A DNA stretch of 64,000 nucleotides from Cryptomeria japonica (GCF_030272615.1 NC_081408.1:342021793-342085792), one strand, 5' to 3'; counted from the first letter of the stretch, positions 21,270 to 33,551 are shown. The notes: generated by a model from the sequence alone, not told the origin. Numbers and translations: made by a program.

Positions 21270-21600
21270 AAAATTTGCAAAGATGCATGTTGTTGATAGG
21301 ATCCTCTAAAGGTTCATCTTTTGTGGTTGAGAGCTGATATGCACTAGATCCATATGCTGTTGTGATGATGTAAGGACCAAGCCAGTTTGGTTCGAACTTG
21401 CTCTTCTCTCTGTCTTGTTGATTCTTAAGATTTTCCTTGAGAACTAAGTCACCTACCTCGAATGTGTGAGGCTTTACTTTATGATTGTAAATGCATTGTT
21501 CCTTGACTGAATGATGTATAGCTTGAGTGACTATCTTCCTTGATAAAGGAACTAAGATAGAATTACTAGCGTGTGGACTACTGAGGCCCATATGCATGTC
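21270..21600 (-). pseudogene. B integrase C-terminal tail
   Basis: On the minus strand it reads TFEVGDLVLKENLKNQQ, then KFEPNWLGPYIITTAYGSSA, then ends near CKFYT. This is the typical C-terminal 'GDLVL...W.GPY' module of gypsy integrases that binds DNA. The catalytic core with the DDE triad is absent upstream. The frame extends to 21864 but the upstream part has no integrase motifs. It marks the relict end of pol. Confidence 0.8.
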
Positions 21601-21871
21601 ACCTAAAGAAGTTTGGGCATCCCTGACAAAAAAGTCATTCAAGGAAGCTCCATTAAAGGTCCATGATGTATCGCCAGAAGGGAATGGATGTGTGGAACAA
21701 GTGGATGAGTGATGAAGGCTTATGATTGTGAAAAGAAGTGAAAGTAGGATAGCATGATGGAGACTTAGGATCAACAAGTATGATTTTTGACTTAAAATTG
21801 TAGAACTTTTGCCCCCAGTTATTTTGATATTAGTGGAGATCAACTCTTGTTCTTTTTTCTTCATATGATTT

Positions 21872-22450
21872 TTATCGTTCTTTGATTTTTTCAGAGTCCA
21901 ATAGGTTTTGATTTTGATTTGGACTAAAGGACTTTTCTTTATTTTTGAATTTTATATTTTTCTTTTCATAGCTTAATTTTTGATCCCCAATGAGTAAGGG
22001 CTTTTGTGATTCTTGTTGATCCAAGTTTGGGAGTAGAGTGGAAATGGAATGAATGGATGAAATGGTAAGGATATGTGAGTTCTCAAGAGGGCGGGTGATA
22101 CGCTCAATAGATTCTTTGCTGGAGCCAATCTTAGGACTATGTATATCAAGAGGTTCTTGCACCACTAGAGGAGAGTCACATTCAGACTTAGTAGCCACAA
22201 CACTAGGTGCTTCGTACCCAATTCCTTGCAAATTATTTATAGATTGTTCTTTTTGATTGAATACCTTAGGAGATAGTGGGAGTTGATCAACATGAAAGAT
22301 ATACTCACCACATCCCAGGTCTTTAACTTTCAATTTTTCTTTGAGCTCTACTTGTTTTGATGTAGAAGCTTTCAAGGATTATGGATCCACATATGCCAAT
22401 GAAGGAATAGCCTCTCAATTGGATGGAATTGTTATTTCTAATCTAGGTCA
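21872..22450 (-). pseudogene. B linker ORF after protease, function unknown
   Basis: A 167-codon open stretch (22375-21872) in the same frame as gag-protease. It is Lys/Ser/Glu-rich, begins KASTSKQVELKEKLKVKDLG and includes GCGEYIFHVDQLPLSPK. In Tat-like elements RT would follow the protease; here this linker leads almost directly to the integrase tail, marking a deletion of RT, RNase H and integrase core. It has no recognised domain. Confidence 0.6.
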
Positions 22451-22528
22451 CATATTGTTGCAATATATGAATGGATTTGGGTCAGCTTTGATAGTCTCTT
22501 CAACTCCATTGTGAGGAAACTTGATACA

Positions 22529-25312
22529 TCAATGATATGTAGATGGGACAGTGCTCATCTCATGAATCCATGGACATCCTAGCAATATGTTGTATGTGAG
22601 ATCAAGGTCTAGGACTTGACAAACCACATCCTTTGTAACTGGCCCAACTTTGAGAGGCAAGGCGACTGTGCCTTTCGATGAATGCTCTTCATCATCATAT
22701 GCCTTGATGGTAATTTTGTTTGTAGAATTCACAGCTTTATCAGAATATCCCAATTGTTTAATAGTGCTCAATGTGCAAATGTTTAGACCTGCTCCTCCAT
22801 CTATCAGGACTCATTTTATTCAATGTTTGTGTATGAAGGCCTCAATGTGTAAAGGTGCATTATGTGGTTGGCTCACGGAGGTGTCGTCAGCTTCGGTGAA
22901 TGTAAGGGAGTGTGGAACGGAAAGGTATCCCACCATGGCTTGAAACTGGTCCACGTTTAGATTGGTGGGGATAGTAGTGTCTCTCAAGATTTTGTCAAGA
23001 ATAGCTTTATGTGTGGGGGATATGCGTAAGAGCTCAAGGATTGAGATAAGCGTGGGTGTCTTCCCTAACTGTTCTACAAGGTCATACTTAGGCTTGGTCG
23101 ATGAGGAAGTGGTGTTTTTAGCTGGAGCACCTTGCAAAGTGAATTTACCTCGATGAGTTGTAACATTACATTCAGAAGTAGGTTCAGAAGAAGATCCAAT
23201 GCCTTTTAGGACAATTTTAGGTCTATGGGTAGAATTCTCAGACATTTTGTCCTTGATGATAATGGTAGAGACATAATTGTCCATCGAAATGTGATTGATA
23301 GTTGAATCATAGTTATAAGATGCTCTGGTATAGTTGGTTTTCTCATCTATGGCTTTATATTTTCCCTTGTCATGCTTTGGGAATGTTTCTTTAAACATCT
23401 CATGTTCTTGATTGGATGAGTGTCCTTCAATCTCAATGTCACCTCTATCAATGAGATCTTGTATGATGTTCTTCAGTCGATGGCAATTTCCTATTTTATA
23501 ACCTTTTCTCTTATGAAATTCACAATACTCATCATCATTCCACCAATTTGGTTTAACCTTTGGCTCATATGGAGGAAAATCTAGAATTGTGATTATCCTG
23601 TTTGCCACTAGCTTTTTGAAAACGGACTCAAGTGGTTCTCCTAATGGAGTGTATTTCCTTTGTGACTTGGAAGTTGTTTGAGTATTCACTTCATTGTTTG
23701 TAGAACTTGATACCGAAAAAATGATTTTAGGTCGTACTATATTGGCATCCACAACACCATCATTGACTGTGTTCTTGTTTTTATTCCAAAATCTTGGCTT
23801 ATCTTTTCCTTTAAAGTCATCTTTGTTTTCCTTGAATATCTTAATGACTCCTTGTTCAATTAGGACTTTCTCTATTGCTAAGCCTTTTTCAATAACGCCC
23901 TTGAAGGTGGACAAACAAGCTTTCCTTAGGTCATAAACAATGTCTTTGTTAACAGTCTGAGTGAACATCTCTACCATTTGTTTTTGTGGAATTTCACAAG
24001 AGCATCTGCTAGCTAGATTTCTCCATCTTTGTAAAAAAAATGAAAAAGATTCTCCATCCTTTTGCTTGGTGTTGCACAAAGTGGTGACTAATATGTCTGT
24101 CTCTATGTTGTATGAGAAATTTTGGATAAATTCCTCTGCTAGATCACCCCAAGACTTAATTCCAGGTGGAAGTTGGGAGAACCATTCCATAGCTTGATCA
24201 CCTAAGCTTTGTGGGAATAATCTCATCAAATATGTCTCTTCTACTACTACTTCAATACAAGTTGTGAAAAACTATCTTATGTGTGCCTTAGGATCCCCTT
24301 CTCCTTTTTACTTATCAAACTTAGGTGTCACAAAGTGTGTAGGAAATGGAGGCATTGTAATGCTCTTGTCAAATGGATAGGGGCATATGTCTCTCATTGT
24401 GTAAGTTGGCTTTGGTGTATTTATGACCTCCATTTTCTTTTGTAAGTCCTTAATTTGCTGTTCCAAATTGTTCTTAGGTGGAGACTGACTTCTTGGACCA
24501 TACCCCATGCCTGAACCACCGGGTGGAGGAGGAGCATGTTGCATATATGGATGATATTGATCATACACATGTTCATATGGAGGAGGTCTATAATGATGCT
24601 GCGTATATGAACCACTTGGTATAGAGTCATGATGAGGAATGGAATATCTATTTTGTCCATGTATACCATACTCTACAAGCATGTCATGAGTTTGTTCTAA
24701 TGTGTTGCCCCCAAATTTGACACAGGGTTTCCTTGTGCCCAAATTTTGAGCATGCCTTTGGATATCCAATTGCTTTGGTGGTTGATCCTTAGCATTGGTA
24801 TGTGATTGAGTATATTTTTCTACATAAGACCTCCATAATGGTCTCCGAAGGTGAGTATCATATGCTTGACCATGTGTGTATGGGACCTCGGGGTTTTGAA
24901 ACAAAGATGATGGTGATTCAGGCACCATATGTGGTGCTATATTGCCTCCACTATTAGGCCTCCTTTGATCCATGTTGAGGTGAGATTGTTGCAAAGGTTG
25001 ATTTTCCATTATTTGAGACATGTCAAAATCATGAGGGATCTTGGCTCCACTTTGTGCCATCACTTGTAAGAAGTTTTGTCTATCTCTCCTCATTATTTCC
25101 TTAACCAATTTGTTGAAATGGGGATCCATAATGGTGTCTTCCACTTCTACTGAATGTACAGAAAAGTTGTCCATATTGTCATTGTGTGTATCATTGTTAT
25201 TTGTAGTGTCCATGTTCTCAACATTTGGAATGTTTCTATAGGCATCCATGTCAGGTAATGTGTTATGATCAGAATTGAAAAAGATATCATTGTCATATTC
25301 ATAGGAACTCAT
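22529..25312 (-). pseudogene. B gag and retropepsin-like protease
   Basis: It starts at ATG 25312-25310 (MSSYEYDND). One frame runs to 22529 with stops at 24308-24310, near 24274, at 22820-22822 and close after. The N-terminal third is Pro/His/Tyr-rich, with PPPYEHVYDQYHPYM. The retrotransposon gag domain follows (RLFPQSLGDQAMEWFSQLP, then DILVTTLCNTKQKDGESFSF). Next comes a degenerate zinc finger, YCEFHKRKGYKIGNC, with Tyr for the usual His, then the protease motif LIDGGAGLNICTL (near 22790), in which DGG replaces DSG/DTG, and a later LLGCPWIHEM. It would make particle protein and protease in the cytoplasm. Confidence 0.85.
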
Positions 25313-27646
25313 GTTTGCAGACTCTTGAGTCTCTTTAATTTCTCTTCTATATTTTGGGAATGGGTTTCAACCATGAAATAGGTATTGACCAAGATGTGTG
25401 AGACTAGATGAAAATGAAAAGAGTATGGAAGACCAAGAGTTTGGATGGAATGTAAATGAATCTGAGGTGTACTTATAATGTCCAAAGTGTAAGACCAAGT
25501 ATGTATGTAGTAGAGTAGGTGTGGCTTCCAAAGAGAGGATAGTTTCTCTTGATGAGGTAAGTTGACCTTGACTCTAAGTAAGACCAAATGAGACCCAAAG
25601 GTGATATACCTTGATGAGGAACCACTTAGTAAAATGTTGTATGTATGTAGTGTGTTGAAAAAGTATGACGAGGACAAGCAAGTGACCTTTTGACTCAAGT
25701 TTAGACAAATGTGTATGTAATGCAAGGTGTAAAGCAATGATGGACTTTATGAGACCTAAAGACAGGTTGAATGCTAGATGAAAACCTAAAGATATACCTA
25801 GGAAGCTCAATAAGTCTAAAACTAACTGTTCCTTGTTTGCTGGATTATGAAAGTTTTTAATTCTGAACATAGACATGCATGTATACTTCACAGACGCGTT
25901 TAAATGACACAGATGCTATTCTATTAGACATAGACATGCTTAAATGACACAGACCTGGTTCTGTCATATACAAACATGTTTCTAAGATGTTGTAAATACA
26001 ATGTTGCTCAAAAGACACAGACGCATTTCTACCCTTCATAGACATGGTTATATGACACAGATGCAGTTCTATCAGACATAGACACGTTTTTGCAAACTTT
26101 GTGCAATTTTTTCAATCTGTGAAGTTATTTTGTTGTGACCAAATCTCAATGTTTGACTATTTTTCGTGACAAGAGAACACAGTGTTGATGAGGACTCAAT
26201 GTTTGCAAGTGTTTAGACTCAAAATGACTCAAAGAAAAGTTTGTTGTTTGATGTAAAATTGTTTTGCATACACTTGAAGACACAAAAGACACAATGTTTT
26301 GGTGTTTGATCTTGAATGTTTGATTGTTCAAAATAAGTCAAGCACAATTCTTATGGCTGGCCAAGACAATAGTTGTTGATCCCACATGGAGTTTCCCCTG
26401 AGGCTACGCTATTTAGAGCAGATACTTAGATGCTTGACCCCACGGGCTCCACCCTCGGCACTCATTTCTCGGGGCAGCCAAGCATCAGTCCCCACAAAAA
26501 CTCCTTGTGGAAAACTTTGTATCGCTACTAAGAACCGTATGTGTGTGGGCCGCTACCAGAGGTTTGACCTCCTGCCTCAACAACTAGAAGGATATTGGCT
26601 TCTAAAACAAAAGGGTGCTAGTAAGGGCATTCGCATGTGTGGCTGTACATGTGGCACTTTCAGCTCTGTAAATACAGAAGGCTCCCAGCTAGTAGGGGTT
26701 ACACCCTACAAATGATCAAATAAATTTGATGAAATGGGTTTATGGGGAGACATAGTGTCGGTATGAACTAATCAGCACACGTTATCCACTGTTTTCACCA
26801 TGAATACAGTTATTTATAGTGGTTTGGAAGAAGATGGCTTTTCTTTTGCTACCACTTGGGTCATTCTCTCCTCACTACTAGTCCTAATGACCACACGGGG
26901 AGACAAGCCCTCTAAAGATTAAACAAAAAGAGCCTATTGCTCAAGACACAAAAGACAATGGTTCAATTTTAGTGCACCAATTGAAGTGTTTGCTAATCTA
27001 TGAAAACAAGGCACACAATGCAAAATCAAAAACCCTTGCAAGGTCCTGCAACAAAGATCTATTAGTAGTTTGGATTGTTTGAAATAATCACCCCTTCCTG
27101 CAAGCACACGAGTTAGGTAAATTTTAGATCCAAAAGAATTTGTGACATAGGGGCCTTCGAAAAAATGATTTTTCTTTCAAGACAAGATGCACCAATTTCA
27201 TTAGCTAGATCTAAAGATGTTAGCTCAAAATAAACCAAATCAGAAATCTGAATGATGCAAAACCGAATCAAAGAAAACCGAAAATGTAACAAATTCACAT
27301 AGACATGGTTATCAGAAACACAAATGCTATAAAATTTCACAGATGTGCCTAAAGCCGACACAGATGCGGTTCCAAAATACAGACGTAGCTCCTAGACGCA
27401 GACGCACCTGAAAACTCCACAGACGTGACTAAGGCACACAGATGCGACTTTCATAATCTGCAAAAAAATAAAATACTGTCGAGGACACAAATGCCATTCC
27501 AGATGTCGCAAACATGACAAAAAATCAAAAATGCGATCCAAAAGTACACAGACACGAAAATATCAAAATGTTGTCGGAAATGTCAGATCTGCAACTTGAA
27601 AACACAAAATCTGTAACAAAAGATGTTAAATGCAAAAGGGACAAGA
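25313..27646 (-). other. B gag leader (long 5' untranslated region)
   Basis: It is 2.3 kb between PBS and gag start. On the minus strand it holds two blocks of the GCGTCTGTGT-type repeat (27560-27290 and 26100-25860) and a GC-richer block at 26380-26760. Long leaders with extra sequence are common in Tat-like elements. I see no gag-like ORF upstream of 25312. Confidence 0.6.
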
Positions 27647-27664
27647 GTCCCACCGGGTGTGCCA
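27647..27664 (-). other. Primer binding site of B
   Basis: On the minus strand TGGCACACCCGGTGGGAC lies three bases after the LTR end. This sequence type is familiar from large gypsy elements of the Tat group. I do not assign the tRNA. Confidence 0.75.
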
Positions 27665-27667
27665 AAA

Positions 27668-28397
27668 TGTATACGGTGAAAATGGATTAACAAAAATATT
27701 GAAAAGGCTATAATGAATTCAACCACAAAACCCTAGCCTAACAACAACAAAGATCCACCATAACATATGAAGATTACCTAAGACAATGCAAATCAAATGA
27801 AATCACAAAGATTATACCATCACATGTCCAATAGGGTTTGGATCTCCATTCTTCCTATCTCCATTGATCTTGCTTGATATATTTGCTCTCAGATTTTATG
27901 TGCACAAGAGCTCAACAAAGGATGGAAATGTGGTTGCAAGTAGGCTTGATTGCATATGCAAGTTTGAAAGGGTAGTCGGGGCTGAATGCATAGTGAGGGT
28001 TTGCTTATGAAGGAAGCATCTCCTTATATAGAATACATTATAAGAAATGGAGGGATAAGATTGAGAGGTGTAAAAGAGGTCGGCTATGATTAGAGGGTAG
28101 GTAAAAAAAATAATAAAATAACGAGAGGGTAGGTAGTGTATGAATTAAGAGATGAATGACATGTGTCATGGGTAGAAAAAGCTAATGAATTAATTAAATA
28201 AATAAAGATTTATTTAATTAATAGAAGAAGTGGGATCAATTAAATAAATAAGATATTTATTTAATTTATGAAAAGGGTAATTTAAATAAATAAATGTATT
28301 TATTTAAGTGAGAAATAAGGCTAGAAGAGGATAAATGAATTAATTAAATAAATAAAGATATTTATTTAATTAGACATGACAATTTTAGGTGTCTACA
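27668..28397 (-). repeat. B 5' LTR (730 bp, uninterrupted)
   Basis: On the plus strand it starts TGTATACGGTGAAAATGG and ends GGTGTCTACA. It contains the uninterrupted target site of C, CAATAGGG at 27829, and the AT-rich hairpin cluster at 28190-28372. Confidence 0.92.
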
Positions 28398-28402
28398 ACT
28401 AG

Positions 28403-29384
28403 TACCAGTGGTGAACCAAGACAAAGTAGAGAAATGGATGATGAGGAGATCCTGATGGAATTTGAAGCTCTTCTTGCCAAGAGACTTCCCAAGGGAACTG
28501 GTAAATATAGAGGTAAGCTTCCTTTGAAATGCTTTTCTTGTAACTGGATAGGACACATTGCTGTAAACTGCCCTAATGGTGACAACAAGGATAAATCAGA
28601 GAGGTTCAAGAAGTTCAAAGGATGAAACCAGAGAAACTATTTTGTAGCAGTTGATGAAGGTGTCACTGATGAGGAATCAGAAGATGAAGGAAGTGAAGAT
28701 ATTGTGTTTGTAGCAGTCAAGGAAGATGTGTCAAACAAGAAGGCTCTTGTCTCCCACTTTGATAATTCCAATGAGTGGATTATTGGCAATGGCTGTTCTC
28801 ACCATATGACTGGTGATCGGAGTAAGTTCCTATCTCTGGAAGAGTATGATGGTGGTGTGGTTCATTTTGGAAATGATGCACCATGTATGGTAAAAGGCAA
28901 AGGGTCCATCTCTCTGAATGGAAGAAGTAGTGCTGACAATGTGTATTGGGTAGAAGGTCTCAGGCACAACCTTTTGAGTGTTTCTCAACTAAATGATAAT
29001 GGAGTCACTTTGGAATTCAAAAATAGAGTGTGCAAAATCAAAGGAAAGAATGGTGAAATGATGGCTACAGGTATGCAGACCAAAGGTAACCTATTTCAGC
29101 TAAATGCTAATGTCAGTACATGTCTTATGGCTAAGTTTGAGGATAGTTGGATATGGCATATGAGACTTTTCCATGTAAACTTTGACAATATTGTGAAGGC
29201 CATTAAGATCAAGGCAGTTAGAGGATTGCCTATGCTAAGCAAACTAGAAAATCCTTTGTGCAGAGAGTGTCAATTGGGGAAAATGTCTTCCTCAACCTTC
29301 AAATGTAAACCTTTCACTATAGACAATTTACTTGATCTTGTGCATATTGATTTGTGTGGTCCTATGAAAACTAGGAGTGTGTAG
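28403..29384 (+). pseudogene. Copia A: gag C-terminus, protease, pre-integrase
   Basis: It continues the gag frame of 3886-4547. The zinc knuckle CFSCNWIGHIAVNC is intact (C-x2-C-x4-H-x4-C). TGA stands at 28623-28625. The retropepsin motif reads IIGNGCSHHMTG where DSG is expected, so the catalytic Asp is lost. The pre-integrase zinc region (WIWHMRLFHVNF, then CRECQLGK) and the first integrase aspartate (LVHIDLCGP) follow. TAG at 29382-29384 ends this segment. Confidence 0.88.
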
Positions 29385-31830
29385 AGGGATAGGTATTTTA
29401 TGGTTCTTACTGATGATTGCTCAAGAATGATGTGGGTCACATTCTTGAAGGACAAATAAGAAGCTTTTGAAAAGTTCAAAGCCTTCAGAGCACTTGTAGA
29501 AAAAGAAAGTGGTAAGAGGATTAAGTTCTTAAGAATTGATCAAGGAGGAGAATTCACTTTCAGTGAATTCAACAAATACTATGAAGAGAATGGCATCAAG
29601 AGGCAACTGTATGGCCCCCCGACTCCATAGTAGAATGGCCTAGCAGAGAGAAACAATCGGACTATGGTTGAAGCAGCTAGAACTATGTTGATCCAAGGAA
29701 AGGTTACTCACACCTTTTGGAGAGAAGCGGTGAGCACTGCAGTCTATACAATGAACTGGGTACTCATCAAAAAAGGTAAGGACAAAACACCTTATGAGTA
29801 TTAGACCGGTAAGACACCAGTGGTAAGCTACTTTAGAGTGTTTGGTAGTAAATGTTATATTAAGAGGAGTGAACATCAAAGAAAGTTTGATGCTAAATGT
29901 GATGAGGGAATATTCCTAGGGTATTCCACAAAGAGCAAAGCTCTCAAATGTCTCAAAGCTCTCAAATGTTCAAAGCATCAATGTTAGAGTTGATGAAACC
30001 TTTGAAAAATCGAGGAAACCAATAGTGAGCAAGTAGGAGATGAACTGGTAGTAACCTTCTAGGAATTGGTTGCAAAACAGCCAAACACTGGTAACAGTCC
30101 TCCTATGACAGTGGATGCTGATGCTAATGCTGAAGAAGATGAGGATGGAGAAGAAAAGAAAGAGGAAAAAACTAAGATCATTCCTAGGTATGTAAAGCTG
30201 AATCATGATCCAAAACAGATCATAGGAGACAAGGATGTAGGAATTCTTACAAGAAGAAAGATCAAAGAAAACTCTTGCATGATCTCTGAATTTTAGCCTA
30301 AAACAGTCAGAGAGGCACATAAAGATGAAGACTAGATCAAGGCAATGGAAGAGGAACTTGACCAGATTGAAAAGAATGGTACATGGTCTTTGGTACCCAG
30401 ACCGGAGCATAAAAATGTCATCGACACCAAATGGGTTTTCAGAAACAAGTTGAATGAATATGGCTTAGTGGTTAGAAACAAAGCCAGATTGGTGTGTAAA
30501 GGATATGCCCAAGAAGAAGGAGAAGACTATGGAGAAACCTTTGCTCCAATAGCTAGATTGGAAGGAGTTTGTATGCTTCTTGCATATGCAGTATTCAAGG
30601 GATTCAAAGTATAGAAAATGGATGTAAAGTATGCATTCCTAAATGGAATACTAGAAGAGTAGGTGTATATAGAGCAACCAAATGGGTTTTCCCGATCAAA
30701 AGATGGTGACATGGTGTGTAGGCTACATAAGGCCTTGTATGGACTAAAGAAGGCACCTAGAGCATGGTATGAACACTTGCACTCCCATCTTGTGAATATT
30801 GGATTTGAGATAACAAGTGAGGATAGTAATATCTACCTAAAGTCAGAAGGAGATCAGATTCTGATCTGTGAGGTATTTGTTGATGACATAATCTTTGGAG
30901 GAGATGACAAGATTAGTTGTGATTTTGTAGATGAGATGATAAAGGAGATTGAGATGTCACTTATAGGGGAGATTAAGTTTTTCATTGGACTACATATTCA
31001 ACAAATGAAAGATGAAATCTTTATCACTGAGTCCAAATATGTCAAAGAGGTGTTGAAGACCTTTGGTATGGAAGACAACAAACTGGTTGGTACACCAATG
31101 GTGACTGGTTGTAAATTATCCAAAGAGGATGACTTAGGGTTGGTAAATGAGAAGGAATATCGATCAATGATTGGTAAATTGCACTATGTAGTACATAGCA
31201 AACCAGACATTGCACATGCAATGGGCATTGCTGCACAGTTCTAGAAAAGCCCAAGAGAATCCCACTTGGTAGCAGTCAAGCGGATTCTGAGATATCTGAA
31301 GGGAACTATTGACTATGGATTATGGTATCCATACAGTAATGATTTCAACCTGAAAGTGTTTACAGATGCTGACTAGGCTGGTAATGTGGATGACCGAAAG
31401 AGCACAAGTGGTGGTGCATTCTTTCTTGGTGGAAGACTTGTCTCATGGATGAGTAAGAAATAGAGTTGTATCTCTCAGTCTACAATAGAAGCAGAGTATG
31501 TTGCAGTATTTATGAACTGCACCTAGACAATTTGGATGAAGCATGTATTAAATGGCTTCAAAGTTCCTGTATTTGAACCGGTAAGCATATTTTGTGACAC
31601 CACAAGTGCGATTAACATCTCCAAGAATCTGGTTTTACATTCTAAAACCAAGTACTTTGAGCTTAAGTATCATTTCTTAAGGGAAAAGGTTCAAAACAAA
31701 GAAGTTGTACTAGGAACATGTTTCCAATAAGGAGCAGTTAGCGAACATATTCACCAAGCCTCTACCGAAGGCTACCTTTACCTATTTGAGAGGTGAATTA
31801 GGGGTGCTTCCCCTTCAAGAGGTGAACTAA
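29385..31830 (+). pseudogene. Copia A: integrase, RT, RNase H
   Basis: It stays in the same frame as the preceding segment, apart from a local disruption at about 29945-30050 and a one-base shift near 31712. The integrase has LRIDQGGEF and NGLAERNN, but the TPQQNG motif reads TP-TAG-TAG-NG (stops at 29628-29633). RT has [19 protein letters not shown] and the catalytic motif FVDDIIFGGDD (near 30877), intact. RNase H shows 'DAD*AGN' and 'SKK*SCISQST'. Several of the stops are TAG at Gln or Trp positions. It ends in TAA 31828-31830. Confidence 0.88.
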
Positions 31831-32073
31831 AGGTGTGTGCTCCACATTAGTCAGGACTTACATTGATATATTTTTCTTAGGATTGGTGTGTTGAAGGATG
31901 CTACTCCTTAGGGGGAGCAGCATAGTAGAACATAGATTCCTATGCCTTCACTTTGGCATTGTTTTCAAAGGAGGAGAAGATGTGAAGCAGAGAAGATATC
32001 TATAGTATTGGGGGAGAAGATGTGAAGCTAAGAGATATCTTTGTTTATTGCCATCAATGCCAAAGGGGGAGAT
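31831..32073 (+). other. A 3' noncoding region with repeated purine tracts
   Basis: PPT-like motifs lie near 31968-31979, near 32009-32020 and at 32062-32073. The last touches the LTR. It is colinear with 2050-2292. Confidence 0.75.
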
Positions 32074-33551
32074 TATTGGCATATGTGCAGAGTATGTTGT
32101 CATTGATGTCAATATGATGAAGAGTGAACCGGTATATTGAAGTAAGCACTTGCAAGAGAACTGGTATATGTGAAAAAGTGAAGCGGTATCGCTGTCCAAG
32201 TGAACTAGTATGTTGAAATGTGAACCGGTATATTAGAAAAAGTGAAGTGGTATATTTGTCCAAGTGAACCGATATGTTGGAATATGAACTGATATATGGA
32301 ATGTTTTGTATCAAGGTTTCATATGGTATGACTACCAGTTGGTAGTCTTAGCTTCGGGGTTTCTTGTTGAAGTGTTCTATGCCTATTTGATTCAACTGAT
32401 GACATTGTGTGATGTATTAGCATTGTAATGAAGAACAGATTGTGTTGCCACGTTAGCCCTGTGCATGTGAAGGATCTTGCATGAAGGAGATTCATCCTAT
32501 CTACCTCAGGAAATTACGAAGTCTCTGTAAACGGTGGAGAACACGTGATGGGCTATCAGCCTCCAAGAAGTGGTGAAGAACAAATGATGGAGAACATCTT
32601 GAGAACCGTTCAAGACTGTTGTAATCAATGCAATATGATCAACAGTCAAAATTGAACCTACTAAATTGCTTAAACTAAATGTTTAGGGTTTAGGGTTTAT
32701 GCTACCGACCTATCTATTTCCTATAAGGTCGATGTTGTTTTTCATGTTGAGGTTGTTGGTAAATGTTGTGTATGTATCTAAGTGTAAAGATACGTGATTC
32801 TTGCCAGACCAGATAAGAGAATAGATACCTACAGAGTGTGAGTGCAGAAGGAAGGAACTAAAGAGGATTTGCATTGGCATTGAGTGTTGTTACCAGATCA
32901 TTGTAATACCTGTTGACCTCTAACCACTTCAATAGTTGGAAAATCCCTTAATAGGGTAGCATTAACTGGCTTGCTATAAAATCCTTTAACAGGGTGACTC
33001 AAAATCATTGAGTTCTAAAAATCCTCTAACAAGGTAACCTTTAACAGGGTTTAACCCTTAACTGGGTGATCCCTAGCAAGATCGGTTCCTAACAGAACCT
33101 ATTGTAAGTCTTTAACCGGACTAGGTTCCTAACAAAGCGGACTTCAAAAGGGTTCAAAGAATATCTTGTGGGTATTCATCCGCACCGTGGTTTTTCCCAG
33201 TTGGGTTTCCACGTGAAAAATATGTGTGCTATGTGTGATGCTTTGTTATTCTTTGTTAAGAGGTAAAGCATGTTGAACTAGTAAGTCTTTACATTTCTAT
33301 TGTAGTATTACTAGTGTATGCATATGGGTGAAGTGGAAATAAGATGTTAGATTGTGTGGAAAGCTGAGTTACTGGTTTATGTCTTTCACTATGCTTAACC
33401 GGTAGTAATCTGGTTTAGACCAGTGTTATTCCTGCCAGTCAAAGTGCAGGGTTCTCAGTCAAATCGGTTCAAGGAATTTTTTTTGCCTATACTGATTCAT
33501 CCCCCCCTCTCAGTACTTGTTCGGTACTAACTTTTCATCATTAATTCATCA
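32074..33551 (+). repeat. A 3' LTR (1478 bp)
   Basis: It starts TATTGGCATATG (the first dinucleotide has decayed from TG) and ends TTCATCA. It keeps the TTTAGGG units near 32682-32700 and the C-tract near 33501. It lacks two short stretches found in the left LTR. Confidence 0.9.

Larger units (their letters stand above)
4548..28397 (-). mobile_element. Gypsy element B (Tat-like, non-autonomous), split by C
   Basis: Orientation is minus. PBS 27647-27664 is next to the upper LTR (27668-28397), gag-protease runs 25312 to 22529, an integrase tail lies at 21600-21270, an antisense PMD gene is at 16742-19717, and the purine tract 16395-16406 abuts the lower LTR. Flanks are GCTAG (4543-4547) and ACTAG (28398-28402), a 5-bp target duplication with one change. 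Without C it is about 12.8 kb. RT, RNase H and the integrase core are missing, so it could move only with proteins supplied in trans. The large size, the PBS type, and an extra gene between pol and the 3' LTR fit the Tat lineage; the lineage name is inference. Confidence 0.85.
2293..33551 (+). mobile_element. Copia element A, split by element B
   Basis: The order is 5' LTR 2293-3814, PBS 3817-3828, gag 3886-4547, the B insertion (4548-28402 including its target duplication), the rest of gag and pol 28403-31830, purine tract 32062-32073, and 3' LTR 32074-33551. Without B the element is about 7.4 kb, normal for copia. Domain order protease-integrase-RT-RNase H defines Ty1/copia. Its left LTR is also the right LTR of A', so its own left target duplication cannot be tested here. 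All enzymes are broken. Confidence 0.9.

Noticed and set aside
26386-26715. A 109-codon plus-strand ORF with several cysteines in the B leader.
   Set aside because: It lies antisense in an untranslated leader, has no recognised domain, and its GC-richer composition alone would keep it open.
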